The notes below the pieces were generated by a model, which was given only the letters and a program-made list of their open reading frames with translations, made no database searches and was not told the DNA's origin. 64,000 nt of DNA from Chlorops oryzae (Eukaryota; Arthropoda; Insecta; Diptera; Chloropidae): positions 29,501,641 through 29,565,640 of the forward strand of contig CM035807.1 of assembly GCA_020466095.1 (NCBI GenBank), in the 5' to 3' direction. Below, one piece after another: positions 47,230 to 58,279 of the stretch. A program made the translations under genes and the position numbers. The number at the start of each line of letters is the position of its first letter. Within the stretch, counting starts at the first letter, position 1.

Positions 47230-48165
47230 GGGAAAATTTGATTACTTCTCAATTGCAATGGCATTCCGTGCATGTACTCTTATGACGGCCAATGCCGCTT
47301 GTGTGTAAATTTCATTAGAAAGTTGGTGTATAATCAGGAGGACTCACTGCTCTATGTCATGCTTAAATCATTGATTGTTTCACTCGGGACATTGCTGGGT
47401 ACTCAAAACATATCAAGTACATCATACAATTTTGATTACCAATCCGTGACATGTATCTTATACGCCAATGCGCTTTGTGTACCATTTCATTAGGAAATTG
47501 GATTATAATTCAGGAGGACTCACTTTTAATTCATTCTTAAATCATTCGATTGTTCACCGGACATTTCCGTCAGCATGGGTAACTCTTACGATACAGGATA
47601 GGCATTACTGGTTTACATCATAAACCTGCTGTGAAGTTCACAGTGTGAACACGATCAACAAAGGAACTTATTTGGATCCTTCGGCGAAAGCTTTTATCGA
47701 ATAATTCGACCGGATTTTGGGCAGTTGACGATTATTTGTCAACATATCTCTGATGATTATCATTAATCACGTCTCCGTGCGATATGCCAGAGCGTCAAAG
47801 TTCCGTCAAGACAGGTTAGCTCCTACGATAAGGAGTAGGCGTATTCCTGGTTTTTTTTTTTTGTTTTTTTTCTCGCATCCAAAAACTTAATACATTGCAA
47901 CGACAAGTCAAAATAAAGAAAATTTTTGATTCTTTCCGGCGACCAATGCTTTTAGCTGCAAGCACATATTACCATTCGATTCAATTCTGTGTAAACGGCT
48001 GATTATCCCCTGGGCAATATCTGGATCTCCATTTTATTTCGGTCAACGCAGGCTTTTGATGATTATTCGAAAAATATTTGCGATGCGAAATCCATTGGAG
48101 CGTCAAATGCCATAGGGTTGCGTAGCCGGAAGGAAGTGCGTTTACCGGTTTTTATATTTTTTTTA
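47230..48165. repeat. degenerate tandem repeat block (178-bp and about 250-300-bp units)
   Basis: Two diverged units start at CCGTGCATGTACTC (47266) and CCGTGACATGTATC (47444), 178 bases apart. They share TTTCATTAGNAANTTGG, CAGGAGGACTCACT and TTAAATCATT. The block end GGTAACTCTTACGATACAGG (47578) recurs as GGTTAGCTCCTACGATAAGG (47813) and GGGTTGCGTAGCCGG (48115). Each is followed within about 25 bases by TGGTTT or CGGTTT. This is an aged satellite-like array. No protein is recognised. Confidence 0.65.
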
Positions 48166-48984
48166 TTTTCTCGAATCATCAAAGCAAAATCCAAAACTTC
48201 ATTGGAAAATAAAACCAAGGGCGAAGCATTTTAAAGCGATGAATGCGCCGGAATGTTGTCAGCTTGCAAGCAAAATTTCTCGATTCGATTTCAAGTTGGA
48301 GCAGCTGTAACGGCTTGTTTATGCCAGTAGCGTGCAATTTAAAGTTGTTTTTGTTTTTGCATTATTGTTTGTTTGAGTAATGCTATTGTTTTTGCTGTTG
48401 TTTCCCCCCCGTATTGTTTTTGCTATTGCTGCGATCCTGTGTTTTGTTATTGCATTCGGAGTCCAAAATGTAAATATTTGCAATAAGAAAGGGATTTCAA
48501 ATATGAAAATGTGTTGGCTTATGCATGTGCATGAGTTTTCGCGCACACACGCACATATGTACATGTGCGCACACATTCTATCGCATACGGCTTATTCGTA
48601 TCTATGCTGAATCATTTTGCGCAATATATGCTTAAACATGTGCACTAACGCGTCAGCAATTACATTTACACGCATTGGGAGCACAACCGACCGAAGAGCG
48701 TTTGTAAAAAGAATTTATTTAATCGTCTGAATGTCCGTATATCAGTGGCACAAACGCGCAAACATACATACGAAAGAACTGCATATGCAGGTACAAACAT
48801 AGCTGAATACATTTAGACATTTTTCCGCATATGCAGATGCCATTTGTGTCGCGCAGCACTTCTGTTTGATGTCGCTTACGGAATTTTGTGACTGGCTGAA
48901 ACTGGAGTTCGAATGCGATTATGACAGCATGCTTGCCATCGCAGCTCTCGCTCTTCATCTATTTGCATTTTCGTTTAATTTTAA

Positions 48985-49003
48985 AACACACACACACACA
49001 CAC
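48985..49003. repeat. (CA)n microsatellite
   Basis: ACACAC run followed by TGTGTGCG. Confidence 0.9.
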
Positions 49004-52000
49004 ATGTGTGCGTGCGTTCGTGTGTGTCCACTTATATATTCATATATCCGTTTCCGTTCCAGTTCTCAAATGGGTTCGTATCCGTGATACATTTCGGTAA
49101 ATGTGTGTGCCACGACATATTATTAGAAAAATGAAAGCAATGTGCCCTCTGCAAGAACAGCTGTCGCTTTTCGTCTTTTTTTTTTGCCATTTTCTGACAG
49201 CGCGCCCCGAAAGCCTCAGCGAGCGTGCCTCAAATGAACTCAACTACACACTTTCGCATTTATAAAACAACTGTAATAAAAAATTATTTTTCAGAACGTG
49301 CAACTCTAATTGGCCTCAAATACAATTTGCATATCTGGCACAAAAAAAAATTTTTTTTTTTGTCTTTTTGCTTTTTGAGCAGAAATTTTTCGTTTCTTTT
49401 TGTTACTAATTAGTCATTTAGGAAAAATTTCGCCGGCGGCAGTTTTCTGTGTATGAGTTCAATTAAGGAAGGACGTCAAAATCACATCCTTTTTCATACA
49501 TGATAAAAATGCGATAATTTTGACAGCATTTTTGGGGGGAATTTTTTGAATAAAAGTTTTTTTTTTTTTTTGAAGTTAGTCTTTGAAGTACCTAATAAAG
49601 CTCTGTTTCGCTTAGAAAGGACGAATATTAGTATATAAATGCACTTCGTTTTTTCTAAATTTTAACCCTCTAATTCCTGGGTCAGTCTCTAGACGATTCG
49701 ATGATTCGTTTTTCTCTGCCAGAAATTAGCCAGACAACCAGCGCTCCGAAAGGGAGTGAAAAAGGAAACCTAACGGAACTCTTCGAAGTAGTTATTTTGG
49801 CAAAGCCTGAACAAAACTGAGACTAGGAGCATTAAGGGAGACAAATCGAATCATTTTTGTAAAATTTATAACCGATAGAGGCTCTTGAGGAGCAATTCTA
49901 ACTATTATAATAGTATTTCATAATTATGAAAGGTAAATTTTGAGATCCCGAAAAGAATATGAACTTTTCCATATTAGGCTTGGTGCTCTTTTCTCACAAA
50001 AATCGCTCATTTTGAGCTTCTGACGAAACGTTTTAGGAGGATTTGCGCTCCGAAAGAGTAGTGTTATGGACGAATGTTTTATGGTCGAATTTTTCTCAGA
50101 GCTGAATGACCTTTTAGTCGACTTTTTTTCATTTTTTTATTTTAATTAGCTTATAAGGTATTAAATTTTGAAATAAATATTTTTTCAAAAGAATTTTCAA
50201 CGATATTTCATGGATTCTGCGTAATAGGAACTAAAAAAGCAGTTCCTACTGCGAAAAATCATCAAAATTTTAAGACCCCTAACAAGGTCCTACAGCCCTA
50301 CAGTGGGCTAAAACATTTTTATTTGATCCTGAAATTTAATTTCTCATCACATTCATTTGAAGGCACATTTCCTGCTTTTCCACTTCTTGCTACTACAGTT
50401 AGATTAAAAAAATCACATTTAAAAAGCTGGTTATGGATTCGGTTTTTGCTGTTAACATTTTCTTTTATCGATTGCTTTTTAAAACCGTAATTAACTTGAA
50501 TTTCTTCATACTGTATACGAACACATTTACACTTAGACATTTGTAATAATTCCCGAAATGTTTAAGTGAATCTGGAAATGAGAAATTTGGTGCTATTTAC
50601 ACGCACTCTCTTTGGAATTGTTCTACTATGTTGAATCGAGTGTAATTGTCGATAAATTTTCAATTTTCTTTAACAACTCCTTGATGAAATGATACAAACT
50701 TTCAGGCAAAAATTTTTTAAAGTTCTTTTTTGAATCATTTTAACCATTACACATTTGAACTTTTTTCAATTGAATATTCATAAAAATAGAAAAAAATCCA
50801 AATTACGCCGTGGAAGTTAGTCTCGCTTTATATTTATTCATTCGTTCAATGAACATTTTACTTCATTCATCGAATCTAAACGGCTTGACGAACACAATTC
50901 TTTTTGAATATAAGCTGGAATTTTTGGTTATTTAAGCTTGTCAAAAATCGATTTTCTGAACTTTTAAAAATCCAATTAAATATCTCTTTGCAGCAGAAAA
51001 ATTCAGAATGTGCTGTGAATTTCCATTCAATTATTTGTTCAAAATTAACTATTCGAAATTTAACGCTGAGCAGCAATTTAATTTACATTTCATGAAATTA
51101 CGGTCATTCACATTAAACGGGTGACCACACTTTGAAATAGCTGATTTTTGTTTTCAAAATTTTTATATTTCAAAAATCAAAGTTTTGCAGAACAATTCAA
51201 TTTACTTCAATTAAATTAAAAAATTAATGCTGGCGCAATTATAATTCAATTCTTAAGGGTAAACAAACGGTTTTTTCATTTGAAATAAGCCAATTTTTTT
51301 TCAAAAAAAGTAAATAAAAAGAACTTAAGAGTACTCGAATTTGAATCCCAAATTAGCGGTCTTATTTATTTATTAACGCTGGGCCCAGTGATAAATAGCT
51401 AGCTAAGAAGAACTTATCGTTAAGAAAACATTTAGATTTTTATTTTTCAAGAAAAATTCCAGGAATTTTTGGCCGCCATTCTATTTCAATCATATACGGC
51501 AGTACTTGTCATCACGACCCTAGCACAATTTCTCTCATTCTACACATGCATGTGTGCTTAAGAGGCTCATGCAGTGAAAAAAAAAACACAGACGCTGTGT
51601 GTGAGAAACAACTACAAAGAAACAACAAAGCCGCAATACTCAGTTTTGTATGAAAGAGTATTACGCTGGGAAGCACTGATATACGGCGATATTACCCGCC
51701 ACAAAGTATGCTACGAAATTTTATTTTCTTGTATTTTTGCAATCGTTGCTAATGATTCAAGCAAATGCACCAAACCAACTTTTACTTGAATTATGAGATG
51801 TACTTTCGCACATGCGACCTTCTTTAGAAATATCCTGCAATTTCCCTAAGAAGAAAATATGCGATCAATATTATTTAACTTCAATATTCCGATCCATTCA
51901 AGTTCTTTCAACTCTTAAAGAGACAGATCTTTATTCTTGATTTCTTTTATGTTCCATTTTGATCCGTGGGCTCATGCTTTAAGTTAAAAAGAATTTTCAA

Positions 52001-52148
52001 TTCCTCCGTCTGTATTTGCTAGCGAGGCTGAGATCTGTACGGTAATGTAACCACAGCAGGAGCATAAATAAAAATCCCACTTCTCAACAGTTTGAATAAC
52101 AGCTTCGCTTTAAACCTTAGCTGCCTGTATAGCTCGACATAGCCGAAC

Positions 52149-52194
52149 GTGTGTGTGTGTGGTGTGTGTGTGTGTGTGTGTGTGTGGGTGTGTG
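52149..52194. repeat. (GT)n microsatellite
   Basis: GTGTGT run with single interruptions (GGTG, GGGT). Confidence 0.95.
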
Positions 52195-53454
52195 AATGTG
52201 CTTATGTGTCCCTGTGTGTGCGAACATATGTATGCACGCTTATGACGGAAGCAGGAACGTGAACACTAAACAAATACATTCCTGAAATACACCGCACTTA
52301 CAATAGTTTCCGCTCCACGCGCTCTGCTAACATTTATTTTTCCCTTTCTATATGCTTTTATTTCTTTTATTTTCAATTTTTTTTTTTTTTGCCTTTGCAT
52401 TCCTGAGCTTGCATAGATTTCCATAGTCAGTAGGTACTGTTACACGGCGTTTTTCTGCATAAAATTCCACTTCTTCAAATAAAATTTGAAAGAAAAATGT
52501 TTTTACGGTAAGTCTGTTTCCGCTAGTTTCCTCTTTTTGCAAAGAGAGAATTATTAGTGTTATATATGATTTCGCTAAGCCAGCAGACGAGTGATTTTCA
52601 TTCGGAATATTTCCCCATTTTTTTTTTTTTTGTTTTTTCTTTTTTTTTTTCCTTTTCGAAATGCAAATTCTCCTGTTGTGACAAAAGATTTGCTGGCATC
52701 GAAATTATGTAAAATTCTAAGTGGGTTTTATGGAAATTTATAATACCTAAAAAGCTTTGTTTCGGAGCACGTAGGAATCATGAAAAATAAATCCTAATAT
52801 CCGTTTGTAAAACTGAAACTCTTTGTGGCTGAATCATATAACACATTGTTTTAAAACAAAAAAAAACAAAAAACTTCATTTAAAATCATTACAAATGGAG
52901 CATGGAATAAGAACCAAGATAAGCCGAGGCTTGTGAATAGTACCAAATGGGCAATGAAAGACCATTTTCTCAATAGTCCTCCTGAGAGGTGAGTGCGTTT
53001 ACGCGGTTATCAAAAACTAAGATAAAAACATCATGGGTATTAATATATGGACCTATTACATTGATTTCCATTTTGTTATATTACCCTAGAGGACACTCTT
53101 TTGCCCATTGGGTCAGCGATCAAAAGAAAAACATTGCACTAAAAACGATAAAAAGTTTTCCTAATATATCGGCCACATACCACATCTTTTGAAGTCTGTC
53201 AAAAATAATAATTTGCATAACCAGAGTAAGCAGGGTATATTAGTTTTATGTAAATCTTTTTTAAATAAATTAATGTTACTCATCTTTAAGTGCTGAATCG
53301 GATCATTTGACTCTTTACCGCATAGGAACACATAAGTACATATTATATATGGTTTCTGACAAGAAAACAACCAAACAAAAAATCACTAAAAAACCTATGT
53401 TATGAAATGTTCCTGATTTCGTTTGACTTCTGTAGAATTTTTAAAGCATCCTTG

Positions 53455-54697
53455 CATGATGACAGGCGCGCAGCCAGGATTTCAATTTGGGGGGGGTTCG
53501 CAGAAAATTTTTCTAAATATTTTTTGTTTTTATTTTCGTAAAAAGCTTACAAAATATATAATTAAAATATATTTACATAAATATTTTACATTTTTATAAG
53601 GGTACAAAGTAAAAAAAGTATTTTCGAAGGAACTTATTCAATTTAAAGTGCAATGTTAAGTCTGCGCTTGCTTTCAGCAAGTTTATTTAGTATGTCCTCT
53701 ACACTGGGAGTAAGATCTCGATGGACGTGGAGGAGTGCTTAGGCATTTAACCTCTGTTCTGTCATTGTAGATCTAAGATAAGTTTTGAGTCGGCGGAGAG
53801 TTGAAAACGAACTCTCATTTTCACATGTGGTTATTGGAAGAGTAGCCAAAAAGTTAATAAAATAAAAAAGTTGGTAAAATATCTTTTTTACAAAATTTTA
53901 TAGCGTCAAACACTGTTTTTGGTCTTTCATTTTTTTCTAAATTATTAATTAATTTATACCAAATAGTGAGCTCCATTTTTGAATCATCAAAATTTCCCTC
54001 TAAATCATCTTGATAAAACTGAAAGAGTTTTTTAAATTTGTCTAAAAAATCATCAACTTTTGCAGTATCGCTTTGAGGAAATAAAACTTGAAAACCAAGA
54101 AGAATATCCTTGTGTTTTGAAAAGCGATTGGTTAAGTTGACAATAAATGCATCCACAAAAGGTAAATAAAGGGAAATACGATAATAATATTCAACACTTT
54201 TAGTATGAAAATGTGCTTCGTGGTCCTGAGAATGTGCGAGCCTAGGTTTTTGCAAAATAAGTCCGCTTGATAAAGCTTGCTTCTCAGCGTTTTTAAAACA
54301 ATTTCTGAAATTCTTCCTCAGCGTTACTTCTTAAGGTTTGAATATTCTCTAAGCATATATCTGCTAGGACAACAGCATATTTGAGATCAATGTTTCTACC
54401 TTGTAAATATTTACATAGAACAAATGTGTAACTAAAAACTTGATTTATACAATGAAGAGATATAAGAAATTCGCCTTTTTGTAAGGCACATTTTAATAAA
54501 TTAGACTGACTTGACACATTTTGATCATTCCAAGAGGAAATTCGGTCAAGAACTAAAATTATTGCATCATAAAACTTAATAAAAGAGTTTGTAGGACGGC
54601 GATGTAGAAATGTAAGCTGTGTCGTGTATTTTTTCCTTAATTTGGGGGGGGTTTGAACCCCCAAAACGCCCCCCCTGGCTGCGCGCCTGCATGATGA
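53455..54697 (-). mobile_element. hAT-family DNA transposon with intact ends and 8-bp target duplication
   Basis: The element proper is 53463-54689. Its ends CAGGCGCGCAGCCAGG and CCTGGCTGCGCGCCTG are perfect 16-base inverted repeats, followed inward by G-runs and C-runs on the two sides. The flanks carry the exact 8-base duplication CATGATGA at 53455-53462 and 54690-54697. An 8-bp duplication and CAG...CTG-type ends are diagnostic for hAT elements. At 1227 bp it is far shorter than a full hAT. It retains only the C-terminal part of the transposase, broken by frameshifts, so it is an internally deleted copy that could only have moved with help in trans. Confidence 0.95.
53643..54650 (-). pseudogene. 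C-terminal half of a ZMYM1-like hAT transposase
   Basis: On the minus strand the first block (from about 54640) contains SSWNDQNVSSQSNLLKCAL, SLHCINQVFSYTFVLCKYLQ and ENIQTLRSNAEEEFQKLF. After a shift at a T/A run near 54290 it continues with KPRLAHSQDHEA, then VEYYYRISLYLPFVDAFIV. A second shift near 53860 leads to FLATLPITTCENESSFSTLR, then RLKTYLRSTM, one in-frame stop, ALLHVHRDL, and a natural terminator at 53643-53645. The last block is the hAT dimerisation domain with its conserved SFSTLRRLK signature. The BED-type finger and first catalytic region are missing. The pattern matches ZMYM1/THAP-repressor-like hAT transposases of animals. Two shifts and one stop show it is inactive. Confidence 0.9.
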
Positions 54698-54879
54698 TAA
54701 AAGAAATTTTTGCCAAAAATGACCTTAGATGTTGCATTTGATTAGTGTATTTAGACTACACCTGTATTATATGTCTAACTACAATAAATCAATGTGAGAA
54801 TAATGCCTGTAGCCATTATAGTTGAAAAGATACGATTTAAAATTCGATAGTACTAAAGGTGACCGAAACTGGTGAATAT

Positions 54880-55085
54880 TTCGCAAACTGGAGCCAATTT
54901 CTCACATCAGATATTACCTTTGTACTCTGGGGTGTCAGCACCAATTTGCGTGATGATTTCGTGATAATTTTCTTGATCGATCCATTATTTAGGGTACCTC
55001 CAGTGCTAGGGTCTATTACAAAAATCCCAAAACTGCTCCAAAATCTAACTTTTCCGAATTATCCTCGACCGTTTGTAACAATTTT
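54880..55085 (-). mobile_element. (GTCY)n element fragment, copy E
   Basis: TTCTTGATCGATCCATTATT, GGGTACCTCCAGTGCTAGGG and AAAATCCCAAAACTGCTCC match the internal module of copies B and D in the same orientation. The ends are lost and a MITE sits just downstream. Confidence 0.7.
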
Positions 55086-55137
55086 AGTCTTATACGAAAA
55101 AAGAATAAACATACCAAATATATATATATATATATAT

Positions 55138-55521
55138 CGTCGGCTTAAAGTGTAAACCTGCTAACTAACAATTTCAAAACTTTACAGGGTAAACAAAAAA
55201 CACTTTTTTTTCAAGACTTCAAAGTAGGGAAGGAGACCCAAAATATGGATGGTTTATTTTGTTCCTATATGAAGTCTCTTCTAAATTCGATTCTGTGCAC
55301 CATACAAAGTCTACTTGGAGTCGCTTGTTGGTGTTAGCTGTGAACTTTGACCACAGTTGGACTTAACAGTTTTACTCATCACCAATTTCTCCGTATTTAG
55401 AATTTGAAATTAAAAAAGATTTTTTTGCCTGACGATGCAGTGTGCTTTTTTCTTTCGAATGACATCGAAAAGTCGGAATCGGTTAAAAGTGGACTTAGCA
55501 GGTTTACACTTTAAGCCGACG
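55138..55521. mobile_element. MITE with 27-bp perfect inverted repeats
   Basis: CGTCGGCTTAAAGTGTAAAC followed by CTGCTAA at the left is exactly inverted at the right (TTAGCAGGTTTACACTTTAAG followed by CCGACG). It is 384 bp and noncoding. The flanks are ATATAT on both sides. The target was a TA repeat at 55117-55137, so TA or a longer AT duplication cannot be told apart. The perfect ends suggest relatively recent activity. Confidence 0.92.
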
Positions 55522-56339
55522 ATATATGAAATCGGTTCAATAGATTCAGCGCTATAGGTCAATAAACGCAAATATGGTGTAAATTTTAGAAAATTTTTTT
55601 ATTAGCAAGCTGTTTTCAAATGAATGTAATTTCCGAAATGAAAGAGGAATTCAAGTTCTGATTATCTTAAGTGAAAAAGGAGATTTCTAATGTCGTTTTT
55701 AGGCTTTTTAGAAAAAATGAGAAAAACGAAATTGTCCTGTTTTTGCCTTTTTGATTCCATTCACGACGCAAAGCAGAAAAAATGCTGGCATAATTTCAGG
55801 CAAATAATCGCTATTCGTTTTTTTTTTACCGATTAAATTATGAACTACCCATCGGATCTTGTTTTCTTTGGTTTGAAATAATCTTAACAATGGGTTTGGG
55901 ATTTCATCAAGACCAACATTTGAAAGTTGAAGCGTTTAAAAGGTTCAAGCTGGGCTGACGGCTATGGGCTAGAAAGTTAAGAAAATTATTTTCAACTTTT
56001 ATAATTGAACTGATATGAGCTCGAAATATGACATAATGTTCAAAAATTATGATTTTTCACAATGCAAAGTCTATCCGAAAGCAGGAACAATCGAGTCTTG
56101 TGACTTAGGTGACATCTTCATTTAAGAATTGACCAGGCAAGTCAGAAAAGTTTTTCATAAGAACTCTGCCACTCTGGACAAATTTTGAATCACTGATCAT
56201 GAAAGCCGTGACAATTTGAAATACATTTGTAGCCGATGGAATTAAAGTAGGCAAACCTGTTGAAATACTAACAGCAGAAAGCTAAACAATAAATGGAATT
56301 CTCTAATTCAATTGAATCAAGAATAGTTAACTTATGCTG

Positions 56340-56861
56340 TAGTTCCACTTGGGCTAATTAGTGGAGTCTCCCATTATCGCGCTAATGAGACCATTCAGTT
56401 GTCACTACCTGTACAAAACGCTGGTCGATAATGAGACGGTAATGACAAATTAACTTTTAATAAGGTTCAATGAGCATGGTTTCAATCAATATTCTTAAGC
56501 TTATCGATCATATCGCCATCTCTAGCAAATAAAAATGCAGCTATACTTGTGAAAATCAGTTGATTTTCTAAGGAAATGGATTCCACCAAAAATTTTTGAA
56601 GTTTTTTGTCGAAATAAATCTTGCTTTTGCAAGCTTTCAGTATTCAAGCGAACAGCCCACACTCGAATGAGATTTCGCTGATCAACTCTGTCAGTTCTTG
56701 CCTTCGCTTTTCGATTATTTTGCAATTGCAAGCTGTCAAATCTCGATTTGGACAATTGAAACCAGCTGTTTAGGTAATGACAACCCGCTAAATGGATAGT
56801 GGAACTCTTAACTTTTCATTAGCGCTAATGAGAGGTCGATAATGAATAAGTGGAACCGTAG
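56340..56861. mobile_element. possible TIR element with GTTCCACTT ends
   Basis: The left end TAGTTCCACTTGG and right end AAGTGGAACCGTAG are inverted. Both arms hold ATTATCG and GCGCTAATGAG words in inverted order. Pairing is patchy, so the boundaries are approximate. It contains no coding region. Confidence 0.5.
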
Positions 56862-57703
56862 AATAAACCAGTTTTAATTATGCATATAAACGTCAAGAGA
56901 CTTTTCGATATTTTGAATGTTTTTTGCATTGGAACAAATTGTTTTGGAAAAGGCAAAATCATTTGAAGCATACCTAATTGATGTTCATTTCCAATTGAAA
57001 GTTTTTGAGAGGGAAAAAAATTACATGAAAACTATTGATCAATCCAAGACAACCATTGTCTTCAATTTAAATCAAAACGACTCAAAAAACTTCAGGAAAA
57101 TTTTTAGAAAAATAAAACTGGGTTATTATACTAAAAAAATTACAGTAAATCTTTTTCCTTGCATATTTTTGCCGCTGGCTTTAATGTTCGAAAATAAGGT
57201 TTAACAAAAAAAATGTTATTTTAGGCGCCGAATTTATTTTACAAATATTTTATAATTTCTATGGGTTTTGCTTGCTTTTTGGCCCTCATTAAGTCCAGTC
57301 TTTTTACCTGTGATATAAGGGTGTCTTTAAATTAGTTTTGAAGTTTTTTTTCTTCGTTTGTTATGGATCATTTTACCCTTAAATGAATAGCTTTATATAT
57401 AAAAATTATCCTTGACGGTATATGGTTTTTTGAAATATCAGGCAAGGAATAAAATGTCCTGAAAATGTTCGTACAGATCGACGAAACGTTGGAGTTAAAA
57501 TTAGATAAAGCTTTTAATTTACTTTAAAAGATAAACGTTAAATAATTTCGTTGTATTTAAAAGGATTTTAATCCCTGAAGATGGTTACCGGAGGTAGCCG
57601 AAAATTCGAATACAAGAAAACAAAAACAAAACTCATGAAATGGCCTGTCAAAAAAATGCCATAAAAAAAGATTCAAAAATTATAAAAAAGAGACTAATAT
57701 GGT
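56862..57703. other. no gene recognised
   Basis: AT-rich, with a small imperfect hairpin GGTTACCGGAGGTAGCC at 57584-57600. Confidence 0.5.
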
Positions 57704-58143
57704 TTCCAGACTATTGCGTTAAACTGAATTTAGTACCTTAAGTAGACTTTAGTAGTGAGTTTAAACTGAGTTTCGGGTATTTAAATTCAGAAATAAACTC
57801 ATGAATAAACCTTTTTTGACAACGACGAAATTATCTGTTTGCTTCTTTTTTCAAATCTTTAGAGGTGAAATGAATTTTCGTTTGTTTTAGTAATAAAAAT
57901 AAATAAAATATCTTTCTCCCCAATTAATCTTGTTTGCGCCCGGATTCAAACCTCAGCCTTTCGGGTTCCAAGGCGGAGGCCTATCCACTATACCACGATA
58001 TATTTTCGATCAATCAAAGCAAACATCTAATTTAAGTTCGAACAGGCATGTGAGCTCGTAAACTCAGAATTTACAGTCTGAAAGGCTATTTTCTAAATTC
58101 AACTTAAGGAGCTAAATTCCGAATTTAAGTTGACAGTCTGGAA
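57704..58143. mobile_element. TIR element with TTCCAGACT ends and internal tRNA-like segment
   Basis: Left arm: TTCCAGACTATTGCGTTAAA, CTGAATTTAG, CCTTAAGTAGACTTTAG. The right arm read in reverse gives TTCCAGACTGTCAACTTAAA, TTCGGAATTTAG, CCTTAAGTTGAATTTAG. About 50 bases are similar. The element is 440 bp, noncoding, and carries a tRNA-like module on the minus strand at 57938-58000. Its right end lies 12 bases from palindromic MITE copy 2. No clean target duplication was seen. Confidence 0.7.
57938..58000 (-). other. tRNA-like segment (A-box and B-box)
   Basis: On the minus strand TGGTATAGTGGATAGG carries an A-box-like motif (57980-57990) and GGTTTGAATCC (57942-57952) is a good B-box. Between them GCCTTGGAACCCGAAAGGC forms an anticodon-arm-like hairpin with a 9-base loop. 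The acceptor stem does not pair, so this is not a functional tRNA gene. It looks like a tRNA-derived SINE head or tRNA pseudogene inside the TIR element. Confidence 0.65.
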
Positions 58144-58155
58144 GTCATATAATAT

Positions 58156-58279
58156 GCTTGCCACACGTAGATAGAAATTAAGAAAATTGAGAACAAACTT
58201 GAAATTGCCTCAATTTCAAATGTCAAATTTTGTTCTGAAATTTTTTCAAATTGAACAATTTCGATCTACGTGTGGCAGG
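58156..58279. mobile_element. palindromic MITE, family 1, copy 2
   Basis: GCTTGCCACACGTAGATAG at the left and CGATCTACGTGTGGCAGGC at the right. The interior is homologous to copy 1 (2821-2943), including TTGCCTCAATTTCAAA and TTTGTTCTGAAATTTTTT. The surrounding TAATATG and CATATTA extend the palindrome. Confidence 0.9.

Larger units (their letters stand above)
48166..53454. other. no gene recognised; several microsatellites
   Basis: Over 5 kb of AT-rich DNA. It has a (CA)n run at 48985-49003 and a (GT)n run at 52149-52194. Homopolymer tracts lie at 49340-49361, 49559-49572 and 52619-52650. A small palindrome, GCTGGGCCCAGT, lies at 51379-51390. A GC-richer spot at 48860-48960 is open on both strands but lacks splice support. 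Confidence 0.5.
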
